Source of the DNA: Streptomyces sp. V3I8
Lineage (GTDB): Bacteria; Actinomycetota; Actinomycetes; Streptomycetales; Streptomycetaceae
Length of the DNA stretch: 64,000 bases
Assembly: GCF_030817535.1 (NCBI RefSeq)
Contig: NZ_JAUSZL010000002.1
Location: 4,030,001 to 4,094,000 of the forward strand
Direction of reading: 5' to 3'
Shown here: positions 8,886-17,414 of the stretch, one piece after another
How the letters are laid out: each line of letters starts with the position of its first letter
How positions within the stretch are numbered: the stretch's first letter is position 1
Translations under genes and position numbers: made by a program
The notes under the pieces: model-generated
Databases searched by the model: none
Told to the model about the DNA's origin: nothing
The model's input: the letters and a program-made list of their open reading frames with translations, nothing else

Positions 8886-9190
8886 GGACCCAGGCGGTCG
8901 AGCAGGCCCGCGTACAGCTCGTCGGTCACGGTCGGCGGCGTGCTCGTCATGGCGTCGACGTACTCCAGCACGTCCCGCTCCAACCGTGTGAACGCCTCCG
9001 ACTCCCGCCGGCGCGGCACCTGGCTCGCCTTGGCCAGGTCCAGGTTCTTGCCCAACACCTGGAAGTAGTTGACGTCCAGGCACCAACCGCAGCCCACCTG
9101 CGCGGCCACCGCCATGTGCGCGAACGTCTTGAGGCCCTCGTCGGCCATGCTCCATCCGGCGATGCCGCTGCCCAGGTTCCCGGAGTCCCG
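8886..9190 (-). pseudogene. remnant of a carboxymuconolactone decarboxylase / AhpD-like gene
   Basis: MADEGLKTFAHMAVAAQVGC through TVTDELYAGLLDRLG matches the middle of an AhpD-like protein, with the redox motif CGWC. Such genes usually sit directly before a SigJ-type sigma gene, as here. Both ends are missing: no start with upstream family sequence is seen, and after DRLG the frame runs into the sigma remnant in the wrong phase. Confidence 0.7.
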
Positions 9191-9231
9191 GGCGGCCTCA
9201 GGATGGTGCGCCGTCGCCGTACGGGAGTCGG

Positions 9232-9669
9232 CTACCAGATGATGATCCCGCCGCCGACGGCCAGCGCACGCCGCGCCGCGTCCACGATGTTGTCCAGGCA
9301 CCGGCTCACGTCGTCGGCGTGCGGGGAGAGGGACTTGCCCGGTCCTGTCCCAGGCCCCGTCTCCGCCCCCGCTCCCGGCTCCGTCCCCGTTTCCGGTTCC
9401 GCGCGCATGTGCTCCGCGATCCGCGCCAGATCCGTACGGATCAGATCGCACTCGGCGATGAGGGCGGCCACCTCGTGCGGCGCCACGGCGAGGTCCTCCG
9501 TGGCCAGCCGGGGAAGGAAGCGCGCGCCCAGCGAACGGACCGGCCCGGACCCCCACACCTCGGTGCGCCACCGTTCCCGGCCCGCCGCGTCGGAGCATCC
9601 GGGCGGAACGTCCAGCACCTCGATGCCGCCCTCAGCACGGGGCACGTACACATCGACCGCGAGACTCAT
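9232..9669 (-). CDS. conserved hypothetical protein
   Basis: 145 residues, no domain I can name. The N-terminal half (VDVYVPRAEGGIEVLDVPPG, then VRSLGARFLPRLA) and the end (LDNIVDAARRALAVGGGIIIW) resemble a small Streptomyces family of unknown function. Between them is a low-complexity ETGTEPGAGAETGPGTGPG stretch. The ATG at 9669 is preferred over one at 9744 because family-like sequence begins there. It may be cytosolic: there is no signal or membrane segment. Confidence 0.6.
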   Translation of the reverse strand: MSLAVDVYVPRAEGGIEVLDVPPGCSDAAGRERWRTEVWGSGPVRSLGARFLPRLATEDLAVAPHEVAALIAECDLIRTDLARIAEHMRAEPETGTEPGAGAETGPGTGPGKSLSPHADDVSRCLDNIVDAARRALAVGGGIIIW

Positions 9670-10135
9670 GTCAGAGAGTCGACCACGGACGGGGGCCGGA
9701 GGTCCACCGTCCCCCTCCGGTCCGGAATGGAAAGACAAATACATTGCCTGTACGCACGAATTCCCCTACCCTTTTCTCCGTGACTGCCGGGTCGGCCATT
9801 GGCCAACGAACAGTAGGGTTCCCGGCCTCCGAGTGAGGCCCGGGCGGGCCAGAGGGCCGCCCCCTTCTTCTCAAGCTCTTCTTCTCGAGCGCGCGTGAAG
9901 CAGCCGCGCGCCGAGGCGTATCCGCGTGTGCGCGCACCCGTCGCGGTGCACCACCCCGTTACGGCGTACCACCACCACCGTCGCGGTGCACCACGCCGCT
10001 GCACACCGAGCGCGCACACCGCATACGCATACGCATACGCACACGCAGACCGCACCCCCTCCCGCGGGCGGGCCCGATCCCCCCGCGGCGATTCCCCCTG
10101 CCCTTTTGCAGAATTCATCCAGCAGAAAGAAAAGA
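9670..10135. other. intergenic region with small repeats
   Basis: 466 bp. Contains two copies of CGTCGCGGTGCACCAC (about 9950-9995) and a short CATACG/CACACG run (about 10020-10045). GC is lower around 9730-9800, consistent with promoters for the divergent genes. No gene is seen. Confidence 0.5.
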
Positions 10136-10990
10136 ATGCCCACCGACTTCAACCAGCAGGTCATCGAGGAATTCCGGGCCAACTCCGGAAAGGTCGGCGG
10201 CTATTTCGAGGGCGCCCGGCTGCTCCTGCTCACCACCACGGGAGCCCGTTCCGCCGAGCGGCACACCACCCCGGTCGGCTACTACCCCGACGGGGACGGC
10301 CGCGTGCTGGTCATCGCCTCCGCCGGCGGTGCGCCGAAGCATCCGGACTGGTTCCACAACCTCGTCGCGCATCCGCACGTCAACGTCGAGACGGGCGTGT
10401 TCACGTACGGGGCCGAGGCCGAGGTGCTGAAGGGGACCGCACGTGACGAGGCCTTCGCCCGCGCGGTCGAGGCCGACTCCGGCTGGGCGGAGTACCAGGC
10501 GAAGACCAGCCGGGTGATTCCGGTGGTCGTGCTGCACGAGATCGCGACCGGCGGGCCGCCGAACGTCAGCACCTCCTCCATGGGCGAGTACGTCAAGGCG
10601 ATCCACGACGCCTTCCGTCGCGAACTCGCCATCGTGCGGCGGGAGATCGGCGACGCGGGCCCCACCCTCGGCGCCCAGCTGCGCATCAACTGCCTGACCT
10701 TCTGCCAGGGCCTGCACAACCACCACACCGGCGAGGACATCGCCATGTTCCCGTTCCTCGCCGAACGCCGTCCGGAGCTCGCCCCGGTCCTGGACCGCCT
10801 GCGCGAGGAACACGTGCGGATCGCCGCCCTGACGGCGGAGTTGAAGCAGGTCATCGGTACGGAGTCGGCGGATCCCCGGCACGTGCGCGACGAGGTGGAG
10901 CGGCTCAGCACCGCGCTGGAGGCCCATCTGACGTACGAGGAGGAGCAGTTGATCCCCGTGCTCGACCTGCCGACCGGAGCCGTCCACTAG
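10136..10990 (+). CDS. Ddn-type nitroreductase fused to a hemerythrin (HHE) domain
   Basis: 284 residues. Residues 1-140 are a deazaflavin-dependent (F420) nitroreductase family domain (FNQQVIEEFRANSGKVGGYF, RHTTPVGYYPDGDGRVLVIA, HPDWFHNLVAHPHVNVETG). Residues about 150-275 are a four-helix HHE domain with the metal-ligand pattern LHNHHTGEDIAMFPFL, REEHVRI and LEAHLTYEEEQLIP. The family is known as single nitroreductases; the added di-iron-type domain suggests sensing or scavenging of O2, NO or peroxide coupled to F420H2 oxidation, which is inference. The start has only a weak AGAAAGAAA upstream. Confidence 0.85.
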   Translation: MPTDFNQQVIEEFRANSGKVGGYFEGARLLLLTTTGARSAERHTTPVGYYPDGDGRVLVIASAGGAPKHPDWFHNLVAHPHVNVETGVFTYGAEAEVLKGTARDEAFARAVEADSGWAEYQAKTSRVIPVVVLHEIATGGPPNVSTSSMGEYVKAIHDAFRRELAIVRREIGDAGPTLGAQLRINCLTFCQGLHNHHTGEDIAMFPFLAERRPELAPVLDRLREEHVRIAALTAELKQVIGTESADPRHVRDEVERLSTALEAHLTYEEEQLIPVLDLPTGAVH

Positions 10991-11006
10991 GACCGCCGCC
11001 GCCTGC

Positions 11007-11060
11007 CCGGCCCGCACGCCCCGCACGACCCGTCCGGACTGGGGGGGGCGTGCGGGCCGG
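11007..11060. terminator. bidirectional hairpin between convergent genes
   Basis: Perfect 16-bp inverted repeat (11007-11022 with 11045-11060, arm CCGGCCCGCACGCCCC) with a 22-base loop, between the nitroreductase stop and the helD-like stop. Confidence 0.8.
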
Positions 11061-11066
11061 CCCTCG

Positions 11067-13217
11067 CTAGAACGGCAGCGGGCGGGCGTGGACGACGTCC
11101 AGCCTGGACACCGCCCGCGTCAGCACCACGTACAACAGGTGCAACCCGCGCCCCCGGCCCCGCCCTCCCCCGCACCCCTCCGCGATCGCGGCCGGCTCCA
11201 CGGCGACGACGTGGTCGTACTCGAGCCCCTTCGCCGCACCGGCTGCCAACACGGTCACCCGTGAGCCGAGCTGTTCCACCCGGCCGGCCTCGATGCCGGC
11301 GGCACCGAGCGCCTCCCGCACCCGTGCGACGTCCGGGTCCGCCGTGACGACCCCCACGGACCCTTCGTACGTGAGCGCGCGGCGGACGGCCTCGACCGTC
11401 CCGTGCGGCACGTCGTCCGTGCGGCGGATCCGCAACTCGCCGTCCCTGCGCAGCGACCGGCCCGGGGGCACCCCCACGTCCAGCTTGGCCAGTACGCGGT
11501 TCGCCAGCTCGACGACCGCCTCCGGCACCCGGAACCCGGTGGTCAGCGGCACCACGGACGCCTCCGGCTTCCCCAGGTGCGCGAGCTGCTCGCCCCACTC
11601 CCGGGCGGCCCACGGCGTGGTCCCCTGAGCGAGGTCACCGAGGACCGTGACCGACCCGAAGACGGCGCGGCGGCCGATCGCGCGGCACTCCATGGGTGAC
11701 AGGTCCTGTGCCTCGTCGACCACCAAGTGGCCGTACTGGGCCGGGTGTCCGATCAGTCCTGCGACCTCGTCGAGCAGGACCAGGTCGGCCGCCGACCAGC
11801 GGGCGGACTTCCACGACCGGGGCGGCCTCGTCCACAGGAGCGCCTGCCGCTCGTCCGCGTCCAGCACCCCGTCCGCCGCCGCGGCCAGCGCGGCCGGCTC
11901 GGCCAGCAGCCCGGCGACGACCTCCTGCGGCCGCACCCCGGGCCACACCGCGTCGACGTACGCGCTGACGGGCCGCGCCCGCGAGACCTTCTGCAGCCAG
12001 GCGCCGGTCCGGGGTCCGGCCCGGCGTTCGGCCCGCTCCTGCACGTACCGCACGACGCGGGTCCGTACGCGCTCACGCCCGGTGGCGTACGGCGGCTCCT
12101 CGGCCCGTACGTCGGCCACGATCCGCGTGAGCACGGCGGCGGGCACCCGCCAGCGGTACGTGCCGTCGGGCACGGTGAGGTCGTCGCGCACGGCGGCCGG
12201 GTTCACGCGGGCGTACAGCGCGCGCCGCAGCACCTCCGCCATACGGGCGTCGTGCTTGACGACGGCGGTGCGCTCGCCGTCCTCGCCACCCACCGGATGC
12301 CGGCCGATCCCGATGCCGATGTCGCTGTCGTTGCCGATGCCCTTGCCGATGTCGATGCCGATCTCATTGCTGATCTCGTTGCCGATCGTCGACTGCCGTA
12401 CGCCGGTCTCGCCGAGCGCGGGGAGCACTTCCGAGATGTAGGAGAGGAAGGTGGGGTTCGGTCCGAGGATCAGCAGTCCGCCGCGCCGGATGCGCTGCGG
12501 ATGGGTGTAGAGCAGGTACGCGGCCCGGTGCAGCCCGACGGCCGTCTTGCCGGTGCCAGGAGCGCCCTGCACGCACACGGACACGGCGAGGCCGGCCCGT
12601 ACGAGGTCGTCCTGGTCGGGCTGGATGGTCGCGGCGATGTCACGCATCGGGCCGACGCGGGGGCGCTCGATCTCGTCGGCGAGGATGCGGCTCTCCGGGC
12701 TGCGGTGCCGGGGGAGGCGGCCCGTGAGGTGCTCGTCCTCCAGCCCGGTGAGGTCGGCCGACTCCCCGCGGCTGCCCGGGGCCCAGCCGAAGCGCCGCCG
12801 CACGTCCACGCCCTGTGGATCACGGGTGCTCGCCTGGTAGAAGGCGCGGGAGACGGGGGCACGCCAGTCGACGACGAGGGGCGGGGCGGCGGGATGCTCG
12901 CTGATCCGCCGACGTCCGACGTGATAGCTCTGCCCGGCGTGGTCGCCGGCGGTCCCGCTGTCCGTCCCGAAGTCCAGCCGTCCGAAGAACAGCGGCCCTT
13001 CGGGCAGTTCCCGCATCTCCTTCGCCCGGCTCCGGAGCACGTACCCGAGCACTTCGGCGTCGGCGCCGGACGCGGACACGTCCTCTCCGGTGACGACGTG
13101 TTCCTGCGCTCCGTCGACCATCGCGGCGAGGGCGGCGCGGCAGAGGTCGTGGTGAACGCGCTCATGGCGGAGCCGGGCGGTGGGGGCATCCGCGAGGGAG
13201 GGGTCGGTGGACGTCAT
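11067..13217 (-). CDS. HelD-like UvrD/Rep-family ATPase
   Basis: 716 residues. The N-terminal region (AEVLGYVLRSRAKEMRELPE, PLVVDWRAPVSRAFYQAS) is that of bacterial HelD, the RNA-polymerase-clearing ATPase. Walker A is GAPGTGKTAVGLHRAAYLLY (about 200-220). Walker B is LVVDEAQDLSPME, followed by FGSVTVLGDLAQGT and the C-terminal ATPase half. HelD proteins release stalled or rifamycin-bound polymerase; I see no rifamycin-associated promoter element here. A low-complexity insertion lies at about residues 276-305. TACCCT 7 bases before the ATG supports the start and a leaderless mRNA. A TetR gene lies 64 bp upstream on the same strand. Confidence 0.85.
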   Translation of the reverse strand: MTSTDPSLADAPTARLRHERVHHDLCRAALAAMVDGAQEHVVTGEDVSASGADAEVLGYVLRSRAKEMRELPEGPLFFGRLDFGTDSGTAGDHAGQSYHVGRRRISEHPAAPPLVVDWRAPVSRAFYQASTRDPQGVDVRRRFGWAPGSRGESADLTGLEDEHLTGRLPRHRSPESRILADEIERPRVGPMRDIAATIQPDQDDLVRAGLAVSVCVQGAPGTGKTAVGLHRAAYLLYTHPQRIRRGGLLILGPNPTFLSYISEVLPALGETGVRQSTIGNEISNEIGIDIGKGIGNDSDIGIGIGRHPVGGEDGERTAVVKHDARMAEVLRRALYARVNPAAVRDDLTVPDGTYRWRVPAAVLTRIVADVRAEEPPYATGRERVRTRVVRYVQERAERRAGPRTGAWLQKVSRARPVSAYVDAVWPGVRPQEVVAGLLAEPAALAAAADGVLDADERQALLWTRPPRSWKSARWSAADLVLLDEVAGLIGHPAQYGHLVVDEAQDLSPMECRAIGRRAVFGSVTVLGDLAQGTTPWAAREWGEQLAHLGKPEASVVPLTTGFRVPEAVVELANRVLAKLDVGVPPGRSLRRDGELRIRRTDDVPHGTVEAVRRALTYEGSVGVVTADPDVARVREALGAAGIEAGRVEQLGSRVTVLAAGAAKGLEYDHVVAVEPAAIAEGCGGGRGRGRGLHLLYVVLTRAVSRLDVVHARPLPF
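12303..12388. repeat. 6-bp repeat expansion inside the HelD-like gene
   Basis: CCGATG/CCGATC-type hexamers (with TCGCTG, TTGCCG variants) encode an Ile-Gly/Asp/Asn-rich insert in frame. It lies between the first ATPase motifs and the next conserved block. Confidence 0.75.
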
Positions 13218-13224
13218 TCGACCG

Positions 13225-13276
13225 AGGGTACGCGAATAACGTAACCAAGTTAAAGTTTTTACTCCGTAACGGAGTG
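13225..13276. promoter_or_regulatory. helD promoter region with AT-rich palindromes
   Basis: Reading on the minus strand: TACCCT at 13230-13225 as -10 of helD, preceded by the palindrome TAACTTGGTTA. At 13261-13275 the near-palindrome ACTCCGTAACGGAGT abuts the tetR stop codon. The AT content is far above the surroundings. Likely TetR operator sites. Confidence 0.5.
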
Positions 13277-13281
13277 AGCGG

Positions 13282-14007
13282 TCATGTGCCGGGCGTCGCG
13301 TACTCCGGGAGCCCCTGTGCCAGCCGCGCGAAGGCGCCCTCCGCCGCGGCGACGGCGTCCCGCCGTACCGCGGTGACGTCCTCGCCGTCCGCGATGCGCC
13401 GCCAGCTGTCCATGGCCAGGATCCGCCGCACGGCGACGATCTGGCCGGCGGCGAGCCGCGCCCGGAGGGTTCCGCCGAGCGCGGCGGCGAGGGCGGCCTC
13501 GGACCGCTCCAGGTACTCGTAGAGCCGCGCCACGAGGGACGGCGTCCCGTACAGCAGCCGGTGGAAGGCGAGGACGTGCGGGTCACCGTTGACGCCGGTC
13601 ACCGGGTCGCCGTGCTCGATCCCGGCGAGGTGGTGCAGCCGCAGGGCCTCGATCGCGGACCGTCCGGGCGCCCGTTCCGCGACCACGCGCGCGGCCTCGG
13701 TCTCGTGGTCGGCGAACCGGTACAGGACGAGGTCCTCCTTGGAGGGGAAGTACCGGAAGAGGGTCGGCTTGGAGATCTCGGCGGCGGCGGCGACCTCCGC
13801 GACGGAGACCTTCTCGAACCCTTTCTCGAGGAAGAGCGAGATGGCGATGTCGGAGACGTCGCGGTACATCCGGAGCCTCTTGCGCTCACGCAGCCCCATG
13901 GCACCCGCCGCGCCCCTCCCACCGGAGACACCCCTCGCATCGGCGGCACCACTCACACCGCCGGCACCACCCGCACCACCGGCGTCCGCCACACCCGTCT
14001 CACCCAT
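13282..14007 (-). CDS. TetR-family transcriptional regulator
   Basis: 241 residues. A Gly/Ala-rich head (1-37) precedes the TetR HTH domain (about 42-95: AISLFLEKGFEKVSVAEVAA, SKPTLFRYFPSKEDLVLY) and a helical ligand-binding domain with no recognisable pocket signature. The start at 14007 is supported by TAGGCT 6 bases upstream (leaderless), although starting at residue 37 (MGLRERKRLRMYR) would give a more usual length. It is the upstream neighbour of helD on the same strand; control of helD is inference. Confidence 0.85.
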   Translation of the reverse strand: MGETGVADAGGAGGAGGVSGAADARGVSGGRGAAGAMGLRERKRLRMYRDVSDIAISLFLEKGFEKVSVAEVAAAAEISKPTLFRYFPSKEDLVLYRFADHETEAARVVAERAPGRSAIEALRLHHLAGIEHGDPVTGVNGDPHVLAFHRLLYGTPSLVARLYEYLERSEAALAAALGGTLRARLAAGQIVAVRRILAMDSWRRIADGEDVTAVRRDAVAAAEGAFARLAQGLPEYATPGT

Positions 14008-14098
14008 GCCCCGAGCCTAGCCACCTCCCGGACCCCCGCCGTCGCCTTGGAGCGAACCGGAAACCGGAGCTACGGGCGGGTCGCCCTGCTGATCCGGC

Positions 14099-14983
14099 TC
14101 AGTCTGCGGCGCCTCGCCGCCAGCGCGGGACTGCCGCCAGACTCCACAGGTCGTCGAGATGCTTGTTCCACGTCTCCACGACGACGCGTGCGTCGTCATT
14201 GCCGCCCCGGGCCCACACACTGAGTTCCGTGTTGTATCCCTTGGGATCGTAGAACTCGGGATCGGTGCTCCGTTCCACGGTTCGCGCGACCACGTTGTAG
14301 AGGCCGTGCAACACCTGTTCCCGGTTGAAGATGCAGATCTTGTCCCTCGGTATACCGGGGTAGAGACGATATTCGCACTCCGCCGTCACCCGGCCCGCGA
14401 CCGTGAGCCGCTCCACGATCGCCGACAGCCTCTGGTCGTACACCTCGCACTTCGACTCCAGGCCTCGGCGGAACATCGGATCGTCCACCGGTGCGCCGTC
14501 GGGTCCCACACGCGAGGGGACGGTCATCCGCTGCTCGAAGTCCGGAATCAGGATCCGCACGGAGACGTGCCTGGTCGGCCCGGGATCGTCCAGGAGGCCT
14601 TCCAGCCGGTGATACAGCTCGTTGTAAAGCGTCTCCCCCGTGTAGCCGAGGAACCGGATCTCCACCTCCCTGGCACGGAACGCCGCGGTCACGAAGCCGC
14701 CGAGCTCCCGCGACTGGACGCGAGACTGTGGCGGCAGCCGGAGGGACGTGGCCAGTTCCCGTACCGAGTCGTACAGAACGTAGCCGACCAGACTGAGCAG
14801 GGAGCCGCCCAGGGCCGCCTTGCCCTCAAGCGCATCGCCGACGGGTTCGAAGAACTGGGCCACGAGCCCGACGGCGAACATCCCGAGAAGCAGGATGCGG
14901 GTCACGACCGGCTCGAAGCGCGCCTGAAAACGCCTCAGGCGTTCGCCACCACGTAGTGCAGGATCATTCCGCGCACCGGACAT
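14099..14983 (-). CDS. membrane-anchored protein with a DevA-type C-terminal domain
   Basis: 294 residues. Two membrane segments near the N-terminus (about 28-45 and 57-73) form a hairpin. Residues about 98-285 align with the C-terminal effector domain of the three DevA-type GntR regulators encoded nearby. Shared landmarks are TGETLYNELYHRL, VSVRILIPDF, a DDP followed by an Arg, YRLYPGIPRDKICIFN and a final W..HLDDLW. It has no DNA-binding domain. It is the last gene of a unit with the kinase (39 bp upstream). AGGGGGA precedes the ATG. I know no function; a membrane-bound sensor for the same ligand as DevA is inference. Confidence 0.75.
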   Translation of the reverse strand: MSGARNDPALRGGERLRRFQARFEPVVTRILLLGMFAVGLVAQFFEPVGDALEGKAALGGSLLSLVGYVLYDSVRELATSLRLPPQSRVQSRELGGFVTAAFRAREVEIRFLGYTGETLYNELYHRLEGLLDDPGPTRHVSVRILIPDFEQRMTVPSRVGPDGAPVDDPMFRRGLESKCEVYDQRLSAIVERLTVAGRVTAECEYRLYPGIPRDKICIFNREQVLHGLYNVVARTVERSTDPEFYDPKGYNTELSVWARGGNDDARVVVETWNKHLDDLWSLAAVPRWRRGAAD

Positions 14984-15022
14984 CGGCGTCCCCCTTTGAA
15001 CCGGCCGGTCCGGCGCACCGCT

Positions 15023-17269
15023 TCACATTCCGACCGACAGCCTCACCCGCCTGGTGGTGCCATCGTCCCCATGTGGCAGCGCACGGACAAGATAGGGGTT
15101 CGACAGTTCACGCGAGGGAAGTCCGAGCGATCCCTTCGCCGCCCGCAACGTCATCCCGTACGACTGCACCGCTCGACTGACGTTGGGGGCGTCGAGACTC
15201 GCGCCCGTGACCAACCGGTCGAGGTCCACGTAGGCCGAGCGGACCGTCTCGATGCGCCGGTAGACCTGCCAGTCGCTCTCCCAGCCCTTCGTGTACGTGC
15301 TCGGCAACCCTTTGACCCAGCGGCGGAACATGCGGTCGCGAATCTCGGGACGGGTTGGCGTGAGGTGCATGTGCCGGACGAGGTCGTACAGGGGATCACC
15401 GACCAGAGCCATCTCCCAGTCGATGATGGTCAGCGCGTACGCGTCGTCGCGGCGTACGAGGTTCCAGGGGTTCAGGTCGCCGTGCAGCAGGGTCGGCTGC
15501 CGCGGGGTGACCCGGTGCCGCGACAGGATCTCGCCCAGCCGCCGCGCGTTCGGCAACCCCAGCACTCCGGCCAGCTGCTGGGACTCCTTGGGCAACCCAT
15601 CGACGAGCAGCACGAGTTGGCAGTTCAGCCAGGTGGAGAAGTCCCCGTCCTGCGCCCACTCCGTGGCAATCGGGTCCACCGACACGAGGTCGACCCGGGT
15701 GAGCGCACAGAGCTGGTCGACAAGACCGTCCGCCTCACGGGGCAGGAGACCGTTCACCGGGTGACTGGGGGGCTGGTCGTCGTCGCGTGCGCCTTCATAG
15801 GTGTGAATGGCGAAGGGGTCCCTCACATGGCTCTCGCCCAGCGCGAGGATCCTCGGGGCCGTCGCTGCGATCCCGGACCGCTCGATGGCCGCGAGGACGG
15901 CATGCTCGCTCAGGAATCCACGCTCACGACGGCAGACCGATGCCACTTTGCGCCGCACCATGACGGGGAACTCCACGCCTGGCACGCGCACGACGGAGTT
16001 GAGGTGGGCCGTTCCCTTGAACACCCGTTGAGCCGGCGCCGCGCCTTCGGCGATCAGGGCCTCGACCACGGACGAGCGAGGGAAATCAGGGTGCTCGGGG
16101 ATCCGTTCGTCCGGCGTCCACCGGTACACCGTGGCCGTTCTGCCGGTGCCCGGCCGACGGCCGAGGCGGGACGCCTGCCACCGGACAAGGACGCGTTCGA
16201 CCTCTGCTTCGTCCGGTACTCGGACGAGCCGCAGGGGATCGGCGGCGGCCCTCAGCGCCCTGGTGACCGATGCGGTCGCCCGGTCCAGATTCTGCTGGTC
16301 GAGGGAGTGTTCCAGTGAACGCGCCGCCCGCATCACGTCCGGATAGACGGACTGCGCGCGCTCGAATGCCAGATAGTGGCGGAGGTCCTTGGAGAGGCCG
16401 TTCGCAGCCAGGGGCCGAGTGGTCTGCACGGCTGTCACCCAGGCTTCGACGACCTGGTCCCACTGGAAATCCGGGTACTGCATGCGGACCAGATGCGTGG
16501 CCAGGTCGTGAAGGGGGTCACCGTACGTCGCGAGTTCCCAGTCCACGCAGATCAGCGGCGGCTCGCCCCGGTAGGTGACGATCACGTTGTCCCGGTGGAG
16601 GTCAGCGTGGAGCAGGCTGTACGGGCGCCGGGCCATGGCGGGGACCCGCTCGGCCAGCCGGACGAGGGCGTCGTCGGGGATGCCCAGTGCGGCGAACAGA
16701 CCGCCGAAGGCAGCCCAATTGGGCTGACGGATCTGGCGGTCGGCGAGATACGCCAGCGTGCGCAGAAAAGCCCGGCTGTCCTTGTCGTTGGGCGGCCAGT
16801 CGGCGGGCAACGGGGGCAGCGCCTCCTTGCGCACCTGGGACATCTGCGCCAGGAGACCGGCCAGGGCACCGATCAACATGCCATCGACCGGCTTGCCGTT
16901 GGGACAGACCATGGAGAGCGGGACACCCTCCACATAGCTGTGAACGGCTGAGTCGTGCCGCTGGGCCAGACACTGCGGCACGTTCGGCAGGGCATCGCCG
17001 ATGGCGGCGAGGATTTCCGCCTCGTGCTCCCATGTCCTGATGACCACCGGCACGACCTCCGGCCGGCGAATCCGGACGGTCACGCTCGTGCCCGGTTCAC
17101 GCCCCACCCGACGCGCCATCGATTCGGTCAGAGGCAGCACATAATTCTGGTTGTGGTGGCCACTGCTCACCACTCCGACCTGTTTCGCCCGTTCCACGAA
17201 CTCGTCGTAGGCAGCATCGGCGACGCTTGGTTCCCATGGGGCATGGCTGGGAACCGTGGATGTGCCCAC
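15023..17269 (-). CDS. double-domain aminoglycoside/choline-kinase-like phosphotransferase
   Basis: 748 residues containing two complete APH/choline-kinase-like domains (about 30-345 and 390-735). The first has the catalytic loop LLHADLHRDNVIV and metal motif ICVDWELATYGDP; the second has LLHGDLNPWNLV and IIDWEMALVGDP. Both catalytic Asp and both metal Asp are kept, so both halves may be active. The substrate is unknown, and antibiotic resistance should not be assumed from the family name. GTG at 17269 follows AGGAGT. It lies between a DevA-type regulator (145 bp upstream) and the anchored DevA-domain protein (39 bp downstream), all on one strand. Confidence 0.8.
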   Translation of the reverse strand: MGTSTVPSHAPWEPSVADAAYDEFVERAKQVGVVSSGHHNQNYVLPLTESMARRVGREPGTSVTVRIRRPEVVPVVIRTWEHEAEILAAIGDALPNVPQCLAQRHDSAVHSYVEGVPLSMVCPNGKPVDGMLIGALAGLLAQMSQVRKEALPPLPADWPPNDKDSRAFLRTLAYLADRQIRQPNWAAFGGLFAALGIPDDALVRLAERVPAMARRPYSLLHADLHRDNVIVTYRGEPPLICVDWELATYGDPLHDLATHLVRMQYPDFQWDQVVEAWVTAVQTTRPLAANGLSKDLRHYLAFERAQSVYPDVMRAARSLEHSLDQQNLDRATASVTRALRAAADPLRLVRVPDEAEVERVLVRWQASRLGRRPGTGRTATVYRWTPDERIPEHPDFPRSSVVEALIAEGAAPAQRVFKGTAHLNSVVRVPGVEFPVMVRRKVASVCRRERGFLSEHAVLAAIERSGIAATAPRILALGESHVRDPFAIHTYEGARDDDQPPSHPVNGLLPREADGLVDQLCALTRVDLVSVDPIATEWAQDGDFSTWLNCQLVLLVDGLPKESQQLAGVLGLPNARRLGEILSRHRVTPRQPTLLHGDLNPWNLVRRDDAYALTIIDWEMALVGDPLYDLVRHMHLTPTRPEIRDRMFRRWVKGLPSTYTKGWESDWQVYRRIETVRSAYVDLDRLVTGASLDAPNVSRAVQSYGMTLRAAKGSLGLPSRELSNPYLVRALPHGDDGTTRRVRLSVGM

Positions 17270-17345
17270 GGGCAACTCCTGTGACTGAGGTTGCGCAAAC
17301 CCTAAACGCCGTTGAATACGGCTGACGCGCCGGGTTCGTCTCAAT

Positions 17346-17357
17346 GAGGTAAACCTC
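17346..17357. promoter_or_regulatory. short palindrome upstream of the double kinase gene
   Basis: GAGGTAAACCTC (5-2-5) in the 145-bp gap between the GntR gene and the kinase gene; possible operator or internal promoter element. Weak evidence. Confidence 0.3.
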
Positions 17358-17414
17358 TGGTAGGACCCGAGGGAACGGTACGCCTCACATTGCCCCTTAT
17401 CGGCCCAACGGAGA

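Noticed and set aside
7374-9155. 593-codon minus-strand frame spanning the VOC gene and the SigJ remnant
   Set aside because: Only the middle part (8226-8861) has sigma-factor homology. The rest is antisense to the VOC gene and translates to meaningless sequence, so it is treated as a truncated pseudogene.
13218-13281. rifamycin-associated element upstream of the HelD-like gene
   Set aside because: The known element is a longer GC-rich inverted repeat. The spacer here holds AT-rich palindromes that fit a TetR operator better.
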